From assembly GCA_947489705.1 (NCBI GenBank), contig CANLEQ010000032.1, positions 1 to 34,701 of the forward strand: 34,701 bases of DNA, given 5' to 3'. Shown here piece after piece: positions 25,006 to 34,252 of this stretch. The notes below the pieces were generated by a model. The model made no database searches and was not told the origin of the DNA. It saw only the letters and a list, made by a program, of their open reading frames with translations. Every line of letters begins with the position of its first letter. The stretch's first letter is position 1. The translations under genes were made by a program, and so were the position numbers. Source of the stretch: an uncultured Paracoccaceae bacterium (GTDB taxonomy: Bacteria > Pseudomonadota > Alphaproteobacteria > Rhodobacterales > Rhodobacteraceae).

Positions 25006-25010
25006 CCTAG
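24051..25010 (+). CDS. IS481-family transposase
   Basis: The 319-residue protein has an N-terminal helix-turn-helix (SLAELSEELGINPKTVAKWR). A retroviral-type integrase core follows, with FFHIDIAEV, ILTDNGIQF and NGQVERMNRTIKDA giving the D-D-E triad. The start at 24051 (MGQVRHG) is preferred over 24036, although no strong ribosome-binding site is seen. The stop codon lies a few bases outside the predicted right end. It looks intact. Confidence 0.9.
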   Translation: MGQVRHGSATTTHAVRAAIQRSQASLAELSEELGINPKTVAKWRKRQTVEDRKTGPKEPRSTVLTEAEEAIIVAFRRHTLLPLDDCLYALQPSVPYLTRSAMHRCLQRHGISRLPNIEGDKPKRQKFKRYPIGFFHIDIAEVQTVEGKLHLFVGIERTSKFAVTQLVDKADRKTAWEFLELLLRSVPYRIHTILTDNGIQFAEQPRNRNTTSSRQMRFDMICEANGIEHRLTKPNHPWTNGQVERMNRTIKDATVKRYHYDSHDQLRTHLADFMAAYNFARRLKTLSGLTPYEYICNIWTTKPDRFISNPIHQMPGLNT

Positions 25011-25019
25011 GGGAGTCAT

Positions 25020-25034
25020 CAACCTGACAATGCC
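25020..25034 (-). repeat. Extra copy of the IS6 terminal repeat
   Basis: The reverse complement reads GGCATTGTCAGGTTG, identical in 15 of 15 bases to the left end of the IS6 element at 22937-22951. No IS6 transposase lies next to it. It may be the remaining end of a second, deleted IS6 copy. Confidence 0.65.
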
Positions 25035-25103
25035 GTCAAAGCACGCCCGCTGGCAATGGGCCCAGCCTTGGCCCATCGCGCCGTTGCAATTGACAGCCAG
25101 AGG

Positions 25104-26336
25104 TTAAGAAAGCCATGCTAGGTAGCTGTCGGTGCCACCGTTGCGCGCAGCCGCGAGTGCGTCGTCGTGGTCGATGTATTGGGCCGTATTGCCGGTTAGG
25201 ACGCGGGAAAGGGCGTCGCGGACGAGTTCGGCCTGGCCCGGCATCAGGTTGCAGGGATCGAGTTGGAAGTATCCCTTCTCGACTTCGTGGCCGCGGACCG
25301 CGATCGGCGGATCACACCGACCGAACGCCTCGGCATATTGCGCCGCCGAGGCGGGCGCGGTCTCGGGATCGACATGGACCTGCAGCCGGTCAAGGGGATT
25401 GCGGGTAGGGTCGGCGACGCGGTGTGCGGCGATGCCAGGTAGGTCACGCAGCGCCTCGGCCCACATGTCGAGCGCGCGCTTCTCTTCGTGCCGGATCGCA
25501 GCATGATCGCGATCCATCCATTGCGCCATCGCGGCGGTTGCTCCGACGATGCTTTCCTTGCCGATTTTCATACCGCGCCCGATGCCAATATTCTGGAGAT
25601 AGGCAGCGCGGACCAGATCCTTCCTGCCGGCGACGATGCCGGCGGTCGGGCCGCCCATGAACTTGTGTCCCGAATAGATGACGAGATCGGCCCCGGCGGC
25701 AATCAGCCCCTGAAGGTCGTATTCGGACGCCGCGTCGACGATGACCGGCACGCCCCTGGCGCGGGCCATCGCGCAGAAGCGCGCGAGCGGAATCATGCCA
25801 TAATCGACCACGTGGTGGGAAATCACGTAGAGAGCCGCCGCGCAAGTTTCGTCGAGCGCCGCGTCGAATTGGTAGTCACGCGCGAGTGTCGATTGCCCGA
25901 CGATCCGCACATGGGCGCCGACCAGATTGACGGCCTGCGAGACAGGGGCGCCGTATTCGCACAGATGCCCCATCTGGATCGCGACGCCGTCGCGCGGACC
26001 GGGATCGCGGGGCAGGGCCTCGACCCGCGCGGGATCGAGTCCGGTCAAGCAGCCGGCGACAGCCAGCGAGATGCCCGCACTGGCCGAGGCGGTGAGGAAG
26101 CCGGCCTCGGCGCCGGTCAGGCGCGCAATCGTGTCGGAGGCGCGGGCCTGAAGCTCGTGGATGCTGGCGAAGCGGGGCATCGTCTCGGCGGTGGCGCGGG
26201 CGACACGTTCGGTGGTGATCGAGCCACCGAGCGAGGTCATTGTGCCGGCCACGTTCACGACCCGGCCGAGGCCGTTGGCGTCGTGCCATGACCAGTCGAT
26301 CCCGTAATCGGTGGCGGTCTTTTGCGGATCTGTCAT
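25104..26336 (-). CDS. SelA-like PLP enzyme (D-glucosaminate-6-phosphate ammonia-lyase-like family)
   Basis: The 410-residue fold-type I PLP protein has the SelA-like core: VNVAGTMTSLGGS at the N-terminus, Asp201 (VIVDAASEYD) to hold the pyridine nitrogen, and the Schiff-base Lys225 in YSGHKFMGGPTAGIVAG. It is not a selenocysteine synthase: no selB or tRNA-Sec context is present. Relatives such as DgaE eliminate ammonia from amino acids or amino sugar acids. The subgroup often neighbours COG3964 amidohydrolases, as here. It is divergent from the IclR gene and probably controlled by it. AGAAAGGA precedes the start. Confidence 0.8.
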   Translation of the reverse strand: MTDPQKTATDYGIDWSWHDANGLGRVVNVAGTMTSLGGSITTERVARATAETMPRFASIHELQARASDTIARLTGAEAGFLTASASAGISLAVAGCLTGLDPARVEALPRDPGPRDGVAIQMGHLCEYGAPVSQAVNLVGAHVRIVGQSTLARDYQFDAALDETCAAALYVISHHVVDYGMIPLARFCAMARARGVPVIVDAASEYDLQGLIAAGADLVIYSGHKFMGGPTAGIVAGRKDLVRAAYLQNIGIGRGMKIGKESIVGATAAMAQWMDRDHAAIRHEEKRALDMWAEALRDLPGIAAHRVADPTRNPLDRLQVHVDPETAPASAAQYAEAFGRCDPPIAVRGHEVEKGYFQLDPCNLMPGQAELVRDALSRVLTGNTAQYIDHDDALAAARNGGTDSYLAWLS

Positions 26337-26371
26337 CGATGGTCCTTTCTGCCCTTGAACGGGCTTCCGTA

Positions 26372-26404
26372 ATTATGAAATATACGAGATTGATTGCATA
26401 CAAG
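26372..26404. promoter_or_regulatory. Divergent promoter region with ATTGCATAC motif
   Basis: An AT-rich patch lies between the divergent PLP-enzyme and IclR genes. ATTGCATAC (26393-26401) also occurs upstream of the dppA-like gene as part of a palindrome. This makes it a candidate IclR half-site. Confidence 0.45.
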
Positions 26405-26416
26405 CCTGGGGACGGA

Positions 26417-27196
26417 ATGAGCGAGATCGTGGAGCGCAGAACCCGGACGAGCGCGTTGACGCGAAGCCAGCAGATACTGGACCTGCTGACGGAACGTCAC
26501 CGACCGATGACGACCTACGAGCTGGCCAAGGCGAGCGGGGCGCCGCCCTCGACTGTCTACAAGCTGATCGACGAGCTGGTCGACGGGCTCATGCTCAGCC
26601 GGATGGGGGACGGGCGGATCTGGCTCGGGCCGCGGCTGATGCGCTACGGGTTGGCTTACCGCGCACGGATGAACGCGTTCAACGAGGCCGAGCGCGCGAT
26701 GTACGAACTCAACGAACGCACCGGCGAGATGATCCAGATCTGCGTGCGCGACGAGGGCTGGATGTCGGTGATCGGGATGGCGGAAGGGCGCGGGCCGTTC
26801 CGTGTGACGTCGGATGTGGGCACCCGCGTTCCGCTGAACTGGACCGCGTCGGGTCGGCTGCTCATCGGTCATCTGCCCGATGCGGAGCGGCGCGCGATCT
26901 TTGCCGCCTGCGCGCAGCCTTCGGGGACGGGCCTGGCGGAGACCGACCCCGACCGTCTGTCCGAGATGTCGCGCGAGGCGTTCCTTGACGGATTCTCGGT
27001 GCAGATCGACACCTCGGAGGAGGCTGTGGCCTGCATCGCGGCGCCGATCCGGGGCCATGACGGGACCTGCATCATGACGCTTTCGGTGGTAATGCCCAAG
27101 CACCGGGTTCCCGACAAGCTGGAGCAGGTCGCGACCGAGGTTCGTCGAGCGGCACGGTCCGTGGAGAAAGCGCTTGGCACGCACGGCGTCGGCTGA
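26417..27196 (+). CDS. IclR-family transcriptional regulator
   Basis: The 259-residue regulator has an N-terminal winged helix (about 10-75: RSQQILDLLTERHRPMTTYELAKASG, STVYKLIDELVDG). An IclR effector-binding domain follows, with VGTRVPLNWTASGRLLIGHL and SEEAVACIAAPIRG. ATG 26417 is chosen because GGGGACGGA precedes it. It converges on the RidA gene with only three bases between the stop codons. It probably regulates both the PLP gene and the Dpp operon, since a shared motif lies upstream of each. Confidence 0.88.
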   Translation: MSEIVERRTRTSALTRSQQILDLLTERHRPMTTYELAKASGAPPSTVYKLIDELVDGLMLSRMGDGRIWLGPRLMRYGLAYRARMNAFNEAERAMYELNERTGEMIQICVRDEGWMSVIGMAEGRGPFRVTSDVGTRVPLNWTASGRLLIGHLPDAERRAIFAACAQPSGTGLAETDPDRLSEMSREAFLDGFSVQIDTSEEAVACIAAPIRGHDGTCIMTLSVVMPKHRVPDKLEQVATEVRRAARSVEKALGTHGVG

Positions 27197-27199
27197 GGC

Positions 27200-27712
27200 T
27201 CAGGCGGCGGCTGTATTGCGCGGGGCCGCGCCCGAAAGCTCGAAGATGGCCTCGACCTCGACGGTGATCTGGTTTGGCAGCGAGCTGACCCCGAAAGCCG
27301 ATCGCGCGTGGATCCCGGCATCGCCGAAGACCGCCGCCAGGAGGTTCGAGGCGCCGTCGATGACGAAGGGATGCCGCTCGAAGTCCGGGGTGCAGTTCAC
27401 CAGCCCCAGCAGCTTGACCACGCCGCCCACATTGTCGAGCGAACCCAGGTGATCGCGCAGGGCCGCAAGGATGTTGACGGCCACCAGCTCGGCGTGATCT
27501 CGTGCGCTCTCGGGATTGACATCCGCGCCAACCTTGCCGCGCAGCAGCGTCCCGTCGGCCTCCACCGGGCCCTGGCCTGAGACGTAGATGCGAGTGCCCG
27601 AGACGCGGACGTTGCGAAACGCGCCGATGGGTGCGGGCGCCGTTCCGGGCAGGGAGATGCCCATAGATTTCAGGCGCTTTTCCGGGCTGTCGTCGCGGGT
27701 CTCAATGTTCAT
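27200..27712 (-). CDS. RidA-family enamine/imine deaminase
   Basis: The 170-residue YjgF/RidA-type protein hydrolyses reactive enamines or imines, such as 2-aminoacrylate made by PLP enzymes, to keto acids and ammonia. Core motifs are VSGQGPVEADG, the conserved Arg137 in HARSAFGV (equivalent to E. coli Arg105) and VEVEAIFEL at the C-terminal strand. It is longer than E. coli RidA and fits the UK114-like subgroup of about 150-170 residues. It overlaps the DppF-type gene by 11 bases as the last gene of the operon. The SelA-like enzyme encoded nearby is a plausible source of its substrate. Confidence 0.88.
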   Translation of the reverse strand: MNIETRDDSPEKRLKSMGISLPGTAPAPIGAFRNVRVSGTRIYVSGQGPVEADGTLLRGKVGADVNPESARDHAELVAVNILAALRDHLGSLDNVGGVVKLLGLVNCTPDFERHPFVIDGASNLLAAVFGDAGIHARSAFGVSSLPNQITVEVEAIFELSGAAPRNTAAA

Positions 27713-28660
27713 CTAGGGTCTCGATCCTCTTGCAGTAGCTGATGTGGTCGTCGCCGACCCCGATGGGGGCGGGGGCACCTTCGGCGCAGATATCGGCCGC
27801 GTGGCGGCAGCGCGTGCGAAAGACGCAGCCCGTAGGCGGTGCGAGCGGCGAGGGAATGTCGCCGGTCAGGATCTCGCGGGAGCGCGATCCGTGCGGATCG
27901 GGGCGCGGGATGGCGGAGTTCAGTGCCCGGGTATAGGGGTGCATCGCGCGGTCATGGACTGCGCGGGCGGGGCCGATCTCCATCAGGCGGCCGAGATAGA
28001 GGACGGCGATCTGGTCGCACAGGTACTCGACCACCGAGAGATCGTGCGCGATGAACAGGATCGTCAGGTTCCGCTTCGTGCGCAGCTCGAGCAACAGGTT
28101 GAGCACCTGCGCCTGGATCGACACGTCGAGCGCCGAGACGCTTTCGTCGGCGACGATGAACTCGGGCTCGAGCGCGAGGGCGCGGGCGATCCCGATCCGC
28201 TGTCTCTGGCCGCCGGAGAATTCGTGCGCGTAGCGGTCGATATGGCCGGTCGACAGGCCCACCTCCTCGAGCAGGGCCGCCGCGCGGTCGCGCCGTTCCG
28301 ACCGGTTGCCGATGCCGAACGCCCTGAGACCCTCGCCGATGAGCTCGGAGACGCGCAGGCGCGGGTTCAGCGACGAGACGGGGTCCTGGAAGATGATCTG
28401 CATCCGCTGCCGCATCCGGCGCATCTCAGCCGGCGAAAGGGTGTTGAGATCGCGGCCGTCGAAGATCGTGCTGCCGCCGGTCGGTTCGATCAGGCGCAGC
28501 AGGGCGCGGCCGAGGGTGGTCTTGCCAGACCCGCTCTCGCCGACGAGGCCGGTGATCGAACCGCGCGGGATGTCGAAGCTCACCCGGTCGAGCGCGTGGA
28601 CGGGACCGGCGGGTGTGTCGAACCGCTTGGTCAGCTCGCGGATGGAGAGAAGCGGCGCGC

Positions 28661-28664
<4 letters not shown>
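27702..28664 (-). CDS. Dipeptide-type ABC transporter ATPase (DppF-like)
   Basis: The 320-residue ATPase has Walker A GESGSGKTT (42-50), FQDPVSSLNPR, signature FSGGQRQR and Walker B IVADESVSALD, where Ser follows the Glu as in many DppF proteins. The C-terminal oligopeptide-transporter domain has a Cys-rich GCVFRTRCRHA segment, possibly an iron-sulphur site as reported for DppD/DppF-type ATPases. The start is a GTG overlapping the DppD-type stop (GTGA). It works as a heterodimer with that subunit. Confidence 0.92.
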
Positions 28665-29655
<991 letters not shown>

Positions 29656-29659
<4 letters not shown>

Positions 29660-30771
29660 GGCTGCCTGCGCGCGGCCGGTTGCATGTCGCCGCCCATGAT
29701 CGTGGCGCGCGGCTCGAACGTTTTTTCCATCGTCATTGCGTTGCCCTGGCTGTCGAGCACCTCGATCGCGGCGTCGTCGAGGTCGAAGACGGTGAAATCC
29801 GCGACCGCGCCGGGGCGTGCGCCATCGGCGCCCGGCAGGCCCAGGATCGAGCGCGGAGCATTGGTGCTAGCCGCGATCACGTCGTCGAAGGGCAGGCCCA
29901 CGGCGAGCAGCTTCGACATGGTGGTTGCCATGTCGTAGACTGGCGAGACGATCGAGACGCGGTGCAAGTCGGTCGAGATAGAGAACGGGCGCAACCCCTC
30001 GGCGATCGACACGCGGGCGGTCTCGAAGTTGAACGACGCGCCGCCGTGGCCGATATCCATGCGGATGCCGCGTGCGGCGAGTTCCTGTGCCTGCGCGAAG
30101 ATGGCTTCGGTGTCGCGGATTGAGCCCGCGGGCTTGCCGTTGAAGCAGTGCGTGACGATGTCGCCGGGCGTGAGGATGTCGAACACCTCGTCGATGAGGG
30201 GGGGCGGCTCGCCCACATGGACCATCAGCGGCAGGTTCGTCATCTCGGCCACGCGTTTGGCGATCTTGGCCGGCGTGATGCCCCAGCTGCCCACGATCAC
30301 CCCGGAGGCGCGGACCTTGATGCCGCAGATCACGTCGCGGTTGGCCTCGATCACGGCGAGCGTTCGGTCGATGTCGATGGAGCGCCAGTCGATCAGCTCG
30401 GGCACGCGGTTGCACGCGACGAGGCCGATGGAGCCGATGTTTAGAAACGCCTTGATCGTCTCGACCTCGGGGTCGATCACGTATTCGCGCAAGCCGTGGA
30501 ACGTCGCCTCGCCGGCCGATCCGGCATCGGCCATCGCGGTGACGCCGGTGCTGCGGCCCGCCTCGCTCGGGCGGATCGAGATATCAGTGCCGCCGTGCCA
30601 GACATGGACGTGCAAATCGCACCAACCGGGGGACAGGTACGCGCCACCGAGATCGCGGGTCTGCGCGCCCGGCGCGGCCTCGGCGCTCACGCGGCCGGCA
30701 TCGTCGAGATGGAGGGTGCCGGGGCAATCGTCGAGACCGACTGGCCGGAAGTTCGTAAGGGTCAGGGCCAT
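29656..30771 (-). CDS. Amidohydrolase/deacetylase family metallohydrolase (COG3964-like)
   Basis: The 371-residue amidohydrolase-superfamily enzyme shows a full binuclear metal site: His54 and His56 (DLHVHVW), bridging Lys152 (GIKVRAS, likely carbamylated), His185 (MVHVGEPP), His208 (VTHCFNG) and the catalytic Asp268 (STDLHR). This layout matches the EF0837/Atu3266 group (COG3964), some members of which deacetylate N- or O-acyl substrates; the natural substrate is unknown. Its position between permease and ATPase genes of a Dpp importer implies that it acts on the imported compound. ATG 30771 abuts the DppC-type stop. Confidence 0.85.
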
Positions 30772-31629
30772 TCAGGTATCCTTGGCGAGTTTGGGGTCGA
30801 GGGCGTCGCGCAATCCGTCGCCTACCAGTTGCAGCGACAGGACCGACAGCGCGATGCCGAGGCCGGGAAAGAGGATCAGGAAGAAGGCGTTGTCGATGAA
30901 CTGGCGCCCCTCGTTGACCATGATCCCCCATGTCGGCGTGGAGGGATCGACGCCAACGCCCAGGAACGACAGGCCCGCCTCGGCGAGCATCGCGTAGGCG
31001 AAGATGAACGTGGCCTGCACCAGGATCGGCGACATGATGTTGCGCAGCACATGGGTCCACATGATCGTCGGCGTGCGCGTGCCCAGGGCGCGCGCGGCCT
31101 CGACATAGGGCAGCTCTCGGATGACGAGCGTGGAGGCGCGCACGATGCGCCCGATCCGCGGGGCGTAGACGATGGAGAGCGCGAGGATCACGTTGAGCAT
31201 CGTGCCGCCGAAGATCGCCACCAGCGACAGCGCCAGCAGGATGTCGGGAAAGGCCATCATCGCGTCGATCAGGCGCGAGAGCGGCGCGTCGAGCTGCCGG
31301 AAGAACCCCGCGACCAGCCCGATGGCGATGCCGATCACCGACGACACGACCGCCACGCCGAGCCCGATGGTGAGCGACGCCCGCCCGGCGATCAGGAGCC
31401 GTGCTAAGACGTCGCGGCCGAACGCGTCCGCCCCCATCCAGTATTCCGGCCCCGGCGGGGTGAGGCGGCTTCGCACCGACATGCCCCCCGGCGCGACGAG
31501 CCCCAGTGCCGGCAGGAACAGGCAGGCCGCGGCGATGACCACGAAGACCGCCAGCGCCACCACCGTCGAGGGGCGCGACAGCAGGATGCGGCTAAATCCG
31601 GGCGGTGCGGCGGCGGAGCTTGCGGCCAT
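30772..31629 (-). CDS. Dipeptide-type ABC transporter permease (DppC-like)
   Basis: The 285-residue membrane protein has an N-terminal single helix (VVALAVFVVIAAACLFLPAL), the periplasmic GPEYWMGADAFGRDVLARL motif diagnostic of DppC/OppC, and four or five further helices with an EAARALGTRTPTI coupling loop. The N-terminal GFSRILLSRPS preamble is typical. It overlaps the DppB-type stop by one base (TGATG). Confidence 0.92.
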   Translation of the reverse strand: MAASSAAAPPGFSRILLSRPSTVVALAVFVVIAAACLFLPALGLVAPGGMSVRSRLTPPGPEYWMGADAFGRDVLARLLIAGRASLTIGLGVAVVSSVIGIAIGLVAGFFRQLDAPLSRLIDAMMAFPDILLALSLVAIFGGTMLNVILALSIVYAPRIGRIVRASTLVIRELPYVEAARALGTRTPTIMWTHVLRNIMSPILVQATFIFAYAMLAEAGLSFLGVGVDPSTPTWGIMVNEGRQFIDNAFFLILFPGLGIALSVLSLQLVGDGLRDALDPKLAKDT

Positions 31630-32570
31630 CAGTACTTCACCCTCTTGTCGACGGTCAGGTAGAGCAGGTCGGTCAGCAGGTTCACAAGCACATAGAGCGT
31701 CGCCACGACGATCAGCGTGCCCTGGATCACCGGGTAGTCGCGCCGGAGCACGGCATTGACGACCAGGTTGCCGAGGCCGGGGAGGTTGAAGACCCGTTCG
31801 GTCACGACCGCGCCCGAGACCAGCAGGGCGAAGGTCAGCCCCACGACGGTGATGATCGGGATGCCCGCGTTCTTGAGCGCGTGGCGCAGGATGACGCGGG
31901 TCTCGGACATGCCCTTGGCGCGGGCGGTGCGCACGTAATCCTCACCCAGGATGTCGAGCATCGAGGCGCGGGTGAAGCGCAGGATCAGCGCAGAGTTGGT
32001 GATGCCAAGTGTGATCGAGGGCAGGATGAGATAGCCCATCCGATCGAGGAAATCCGCGTCCGGTCCGCCATAGCCCGAGGCGGGGAACCATCCCAGGTCG
32101 GTGGCGAGGTAGCGCTGGAAGATCAGCCCGGTCAGGAAGCTCGGCACCGATGCCGCGAGCATGGCGGAGCTGATCGAGGTCTGATCGACGGCCGAGCCGT
32201 GGCGGTAGGCTGCGTAGATGCCGATGGGCGTGGCGATCACCAGCGCGAAGATGAGCGAGAAGAGCGCCAGGAAGATCGTGGGCTCCGCCCGGCTGGCCAG
32301 AACATCCGTCACGGGGAGGTTGAAGAACAGCGACTGCCCCAGATCACCGCGCAACACGTTGCCGAGGAAGGACAGGTATTGCGCGACGATGGGCTGATCG
32401 AGGCCCAGCCGCGCGCGCAGGGCGACGACTTCCTCGGGGGTGGCGTCGGGGCCGAGCATCAGCGCGGCCGGATCGCCCGGCGCGAGGCGCACGAGGATGA
32501 AGGCGATGGTGAGGACCAGGAAAATCACCACGATCATCCCGACCAGCCGTCTGAGGAGGTAGCTTGTCAT
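31629..32570 (-). CDS. Dipeptide-type ABC transporter permease (DppB-like)
   Basis: The 313-residue membrane protein begins MTSYLLRRLVGMIVVIFLVL, the classic DppB N-terminus. FILVRLAPGDPA follows, then LRGDLGQSLFFNLPV and the coupling loop VRTARAKGMSETRVILRHAL. Six helices are expected. It lies 52 bases after the binding-protein gene, with a strong hairpin between them. Confidence 0.92.
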   Translation of the reverse strand: MTSYLLRRLVGMIVVIFLVLTIAFILVRLAPGDPAALMLGPDATPEEVVALRARLGLDQPIVAQYLSFLGNVLRGDLGQSLFFNLPVTDVLASRAEPTIFLALFSLIFALVIATPIGIYAAYRHGSAVDQTSISSAMLAASVPSFLTGLIFQRYLATDLGWFPASGYGGPDADFLDRMGYLILPSITLGITNSALILRFTRASMLDILGEDYVRTARAKGMSETRVILRHALKNAGIPIITVVGLTFALLVSGAVVTERVFNLPGLGNLVVNAVLRRDYPVIQGTLIVVATLYVLVNLLTDLLYLTVDKRVKY

Positions 32571-32586
32571 GCAGCACCCAGGCAGG

Positions 32587-32615
32587 GGGCCGCGCCGCGA
32601 TCGGCGCCGCGGCCC
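32587..32615 (-). promoter_or_regulatory. Intercistronic hairpin between dppA- and dppB-like genes
   Basis: GGGCCGCG (32587-32594) pairs with CGCGGCCC (32608-32615), with additional GCCG/CGGC pairing possible in the centre. There is no T-run. It occupies the same place as the hairpin in the sugar operon and probably stabilises the binding-protein mRNA. Confidence 0.6.
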
Positions 32616-32622
32616 GACGGTT

Positions 32623-34125
32623 TCACTGGGCGATCTCGGCGTTCCAGAACGTGGGCCACGGCGAGGGGGCGACGCCCGTCATGCCGCGGGCCTGTCCCTG
32701 GAGCGCGTTGAAGTTGCCAACCTTGATGAAGCCCACATCCTCGTAGGCGATCTCCTGCAGCTCGGCGAAGATCTCGAGCCGCGCCTCGGGGTCGCTTTCG
32801 GAGGTGAAGCGGTCGAGGATCTCGTTCTTCTTGGGATTGTCCCAACCTTCGCGCGATGTGGCGAAAAGGGTCGAGATCAGGGCCGGCTCGGGCAGGAAAG
32901 GGGCATGGGTGATGTAGATGTCCCACAGCTCGGGGTTGTCGCGGTTCTGCGCCAGCGTGGCCCAGTCGACGACCGCCATCTCGACGGTGAAGCCCGCCAT
33001 CTCGAGCGCCATCTGCGCGACTTCGGCCATCTGGTAGTGGAACTCGTACTGCCGGGAGGTGAGGATGCGCAGGGGCGTACCGTCGTAGTCCGCTTCTTCG
33101 AGATACCCGGCGGCTTCCTCTTGGTCGTTGATGTTGTAAAGTTCGGTTCCCGCCTCGGTGTGCCAGGTCCAGCCCTCGGGGTAGAGCGCGCCTTCGGTCT
33201 GGAAGAAGCGGTCGTCGCCGAAAGCGGCGAAGAGCATGTCGTCATAGGGCAGCGCCGCCTGCACCGCCTTGCGGATGTCGAGGTCGGTCAACAGGCCCTG
33301 TTTGTGATTGACCGCAAAGATCGGCCAGCCGAATGGCTCGAGAAGCACGGGTTCGGCCGCATCGGACTCCTCGATCCGGTCGAAGGCTTCGGTGGGCAGG
33401 CTGTCGGCGAAGGCGAACTGCCCTGACAGGAGCCCCTCGACGCGGGTATTGGTGTCAGGGACGGGCACGAAGCGGATCTCGTCGGGGATCTGTTCGCGCG
33501 CAGCGGCGCCCTCGGGCTGGGTGTAGTCCTCGAAACGGACGAGCTGCGTGTACCGGTCGGGCTCGTGCGCCTCAAGGCGATAGGGGCCGGTGCCGATCAC
33601 GGTCTCGATCTGGGGGGCGACGATCTCCTCGGGGTAGATCGCGGCGGCGGAATTGGAGAAGGCGAATAACGACAGGAGCGGCGCGTAGGGCTCGGTCAAC
33701 GTCACGGTCACTTCGGAGGGCCCCGTCGCCTCGACGCTCTCCACACGGTCGGCAATGGCCATGCCGCGGCTCGCTACGTCGAGCCAGCGCTCGACTGAGG
33801 CCACCACGTCGGCGCTGTCCATGGAGGAGCCGTCGTGGAAAGTGACGCCTTCGCGCAGGGGAATGGTGTAGGTGAGGCCGTCCTCGCCGATCTCGGGCAT
33901 GGCGGCGGCGAGAAGGGGCACGACCGACCAGCTCTCGTCGAAGGTATAGAGCGTCTCGACGAAATGCTGGGTGACAATGCTAACCACGTCCTTGGTCGAG
34001 ACCATCGGGTCGAACGTATCCGGCTCGCCGATGATTGCCACGTCGATGGTGCCGGCCGCGAGCAGGGGCGAGCCTGCAAGGATGGCTGCGGTACTGAGGT
34101 TGAGAAGATTCAGCTTGTTCGACAT
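32623..34125 (-). CDS. Peptide/opine-type ABC substrate-binding protein (family 5)
   Basis: The 500-residue periplasmic receptor has a signal peptide (MSNKLNLLNLSTAAILAGS, cleavage near Ala24). The core follows DppA-type order: IGEPDTFDPM, HFVETLYTFDESW, LREGVTFHDGSSMDSADVV, TVIGTGPYRLEAHEPD and a C-terminal GQARGMTGV. GGGGAAAG eight bases before the ATG fixes the start. It is first in the operon. Family 5 receptors bind peptides, opines and other amide compounds; the ligand here is presumably the amidohydrolase substrate. Confidence 0.92.
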   Translation of the reverse strand: MSNKLNLLNLSTAAILAGSPLLAAGTIDVAIIGEPDTFDPMVSTKDVVSIVTQHFVETLYTFDESWSVVPLLAAAMPEIGEDGLTYTIPLREGVTFHDGSSMDSADVVASVERWLDVASRGMAIADRVESVEATGPSEVTVTLTEPYAPLLSLFAFSNSAAAIYPEEIVAPQIETVIGTGPYRLEAHEPDRYTQLVRFEDYTQPEGAAAREQIPDEIRFVPVPDTNTRVEGLLSGQFAFADSLPTEAFDRIEESDAAEPVLLEPFGWPIFAVNHKQGLLTDLDIRKAVQAALPYDDMLFAAFGDDRFFQTEGALYPEGWTWHTEAGTELYNINDQEEAAGYLEEADYDGTPLRILTSRQYEFHYQMAEVAQMALEMAGFTVEMAVVDWATLAQNRDNPELWDIYITHAPFLPEPALISTLFATSREGWDNPKKNEILDRFTSESDPEARLEIFAELQEIAYEDVGFIKVGNFNALQGQARGMTGVAPSPWPTFWNAEIAQ

Positions 34126-34174
34126 ATCGATCTTTCCCCTGTTCTACAGTAATGTATTATAGTTCATTAATTTG

Positions 34175-34204
34175 ATCGTAAGAATAGTATTGCATACTTG
34201 TCAA
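34175..34204 (-). promoter_or_regulatory. Promoter of the Dpp operon with embedded palindromic operator
   Basis: On the minus strand, TTGACA (34199-34204) is a perfect -35 box. TACGAT (34175-34180) is an acceptable -10 box, 18 bases away. The palindrome AGTAT-TGC-ATACT (34186-34198) fills the spacer, an ideal place for a repressor. Its right part, ATTGCATAC, recurs beside the IclR gene. Confidence 0.6.
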
Positions 34205-34252
34205 TCCTGTTGCGCAATTACGTATTCCAGCGCTGGTCGCGTCTGCATTGCG

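Noticed and set aside
25104-26336. Selenocysteine synthase SelA
   Set aside because: No selB, selD or tRNA-Sec is nearby, and the neighbours are an amidohydrolase, a RidA and an importer; the DgaE-like subgroup fits better.
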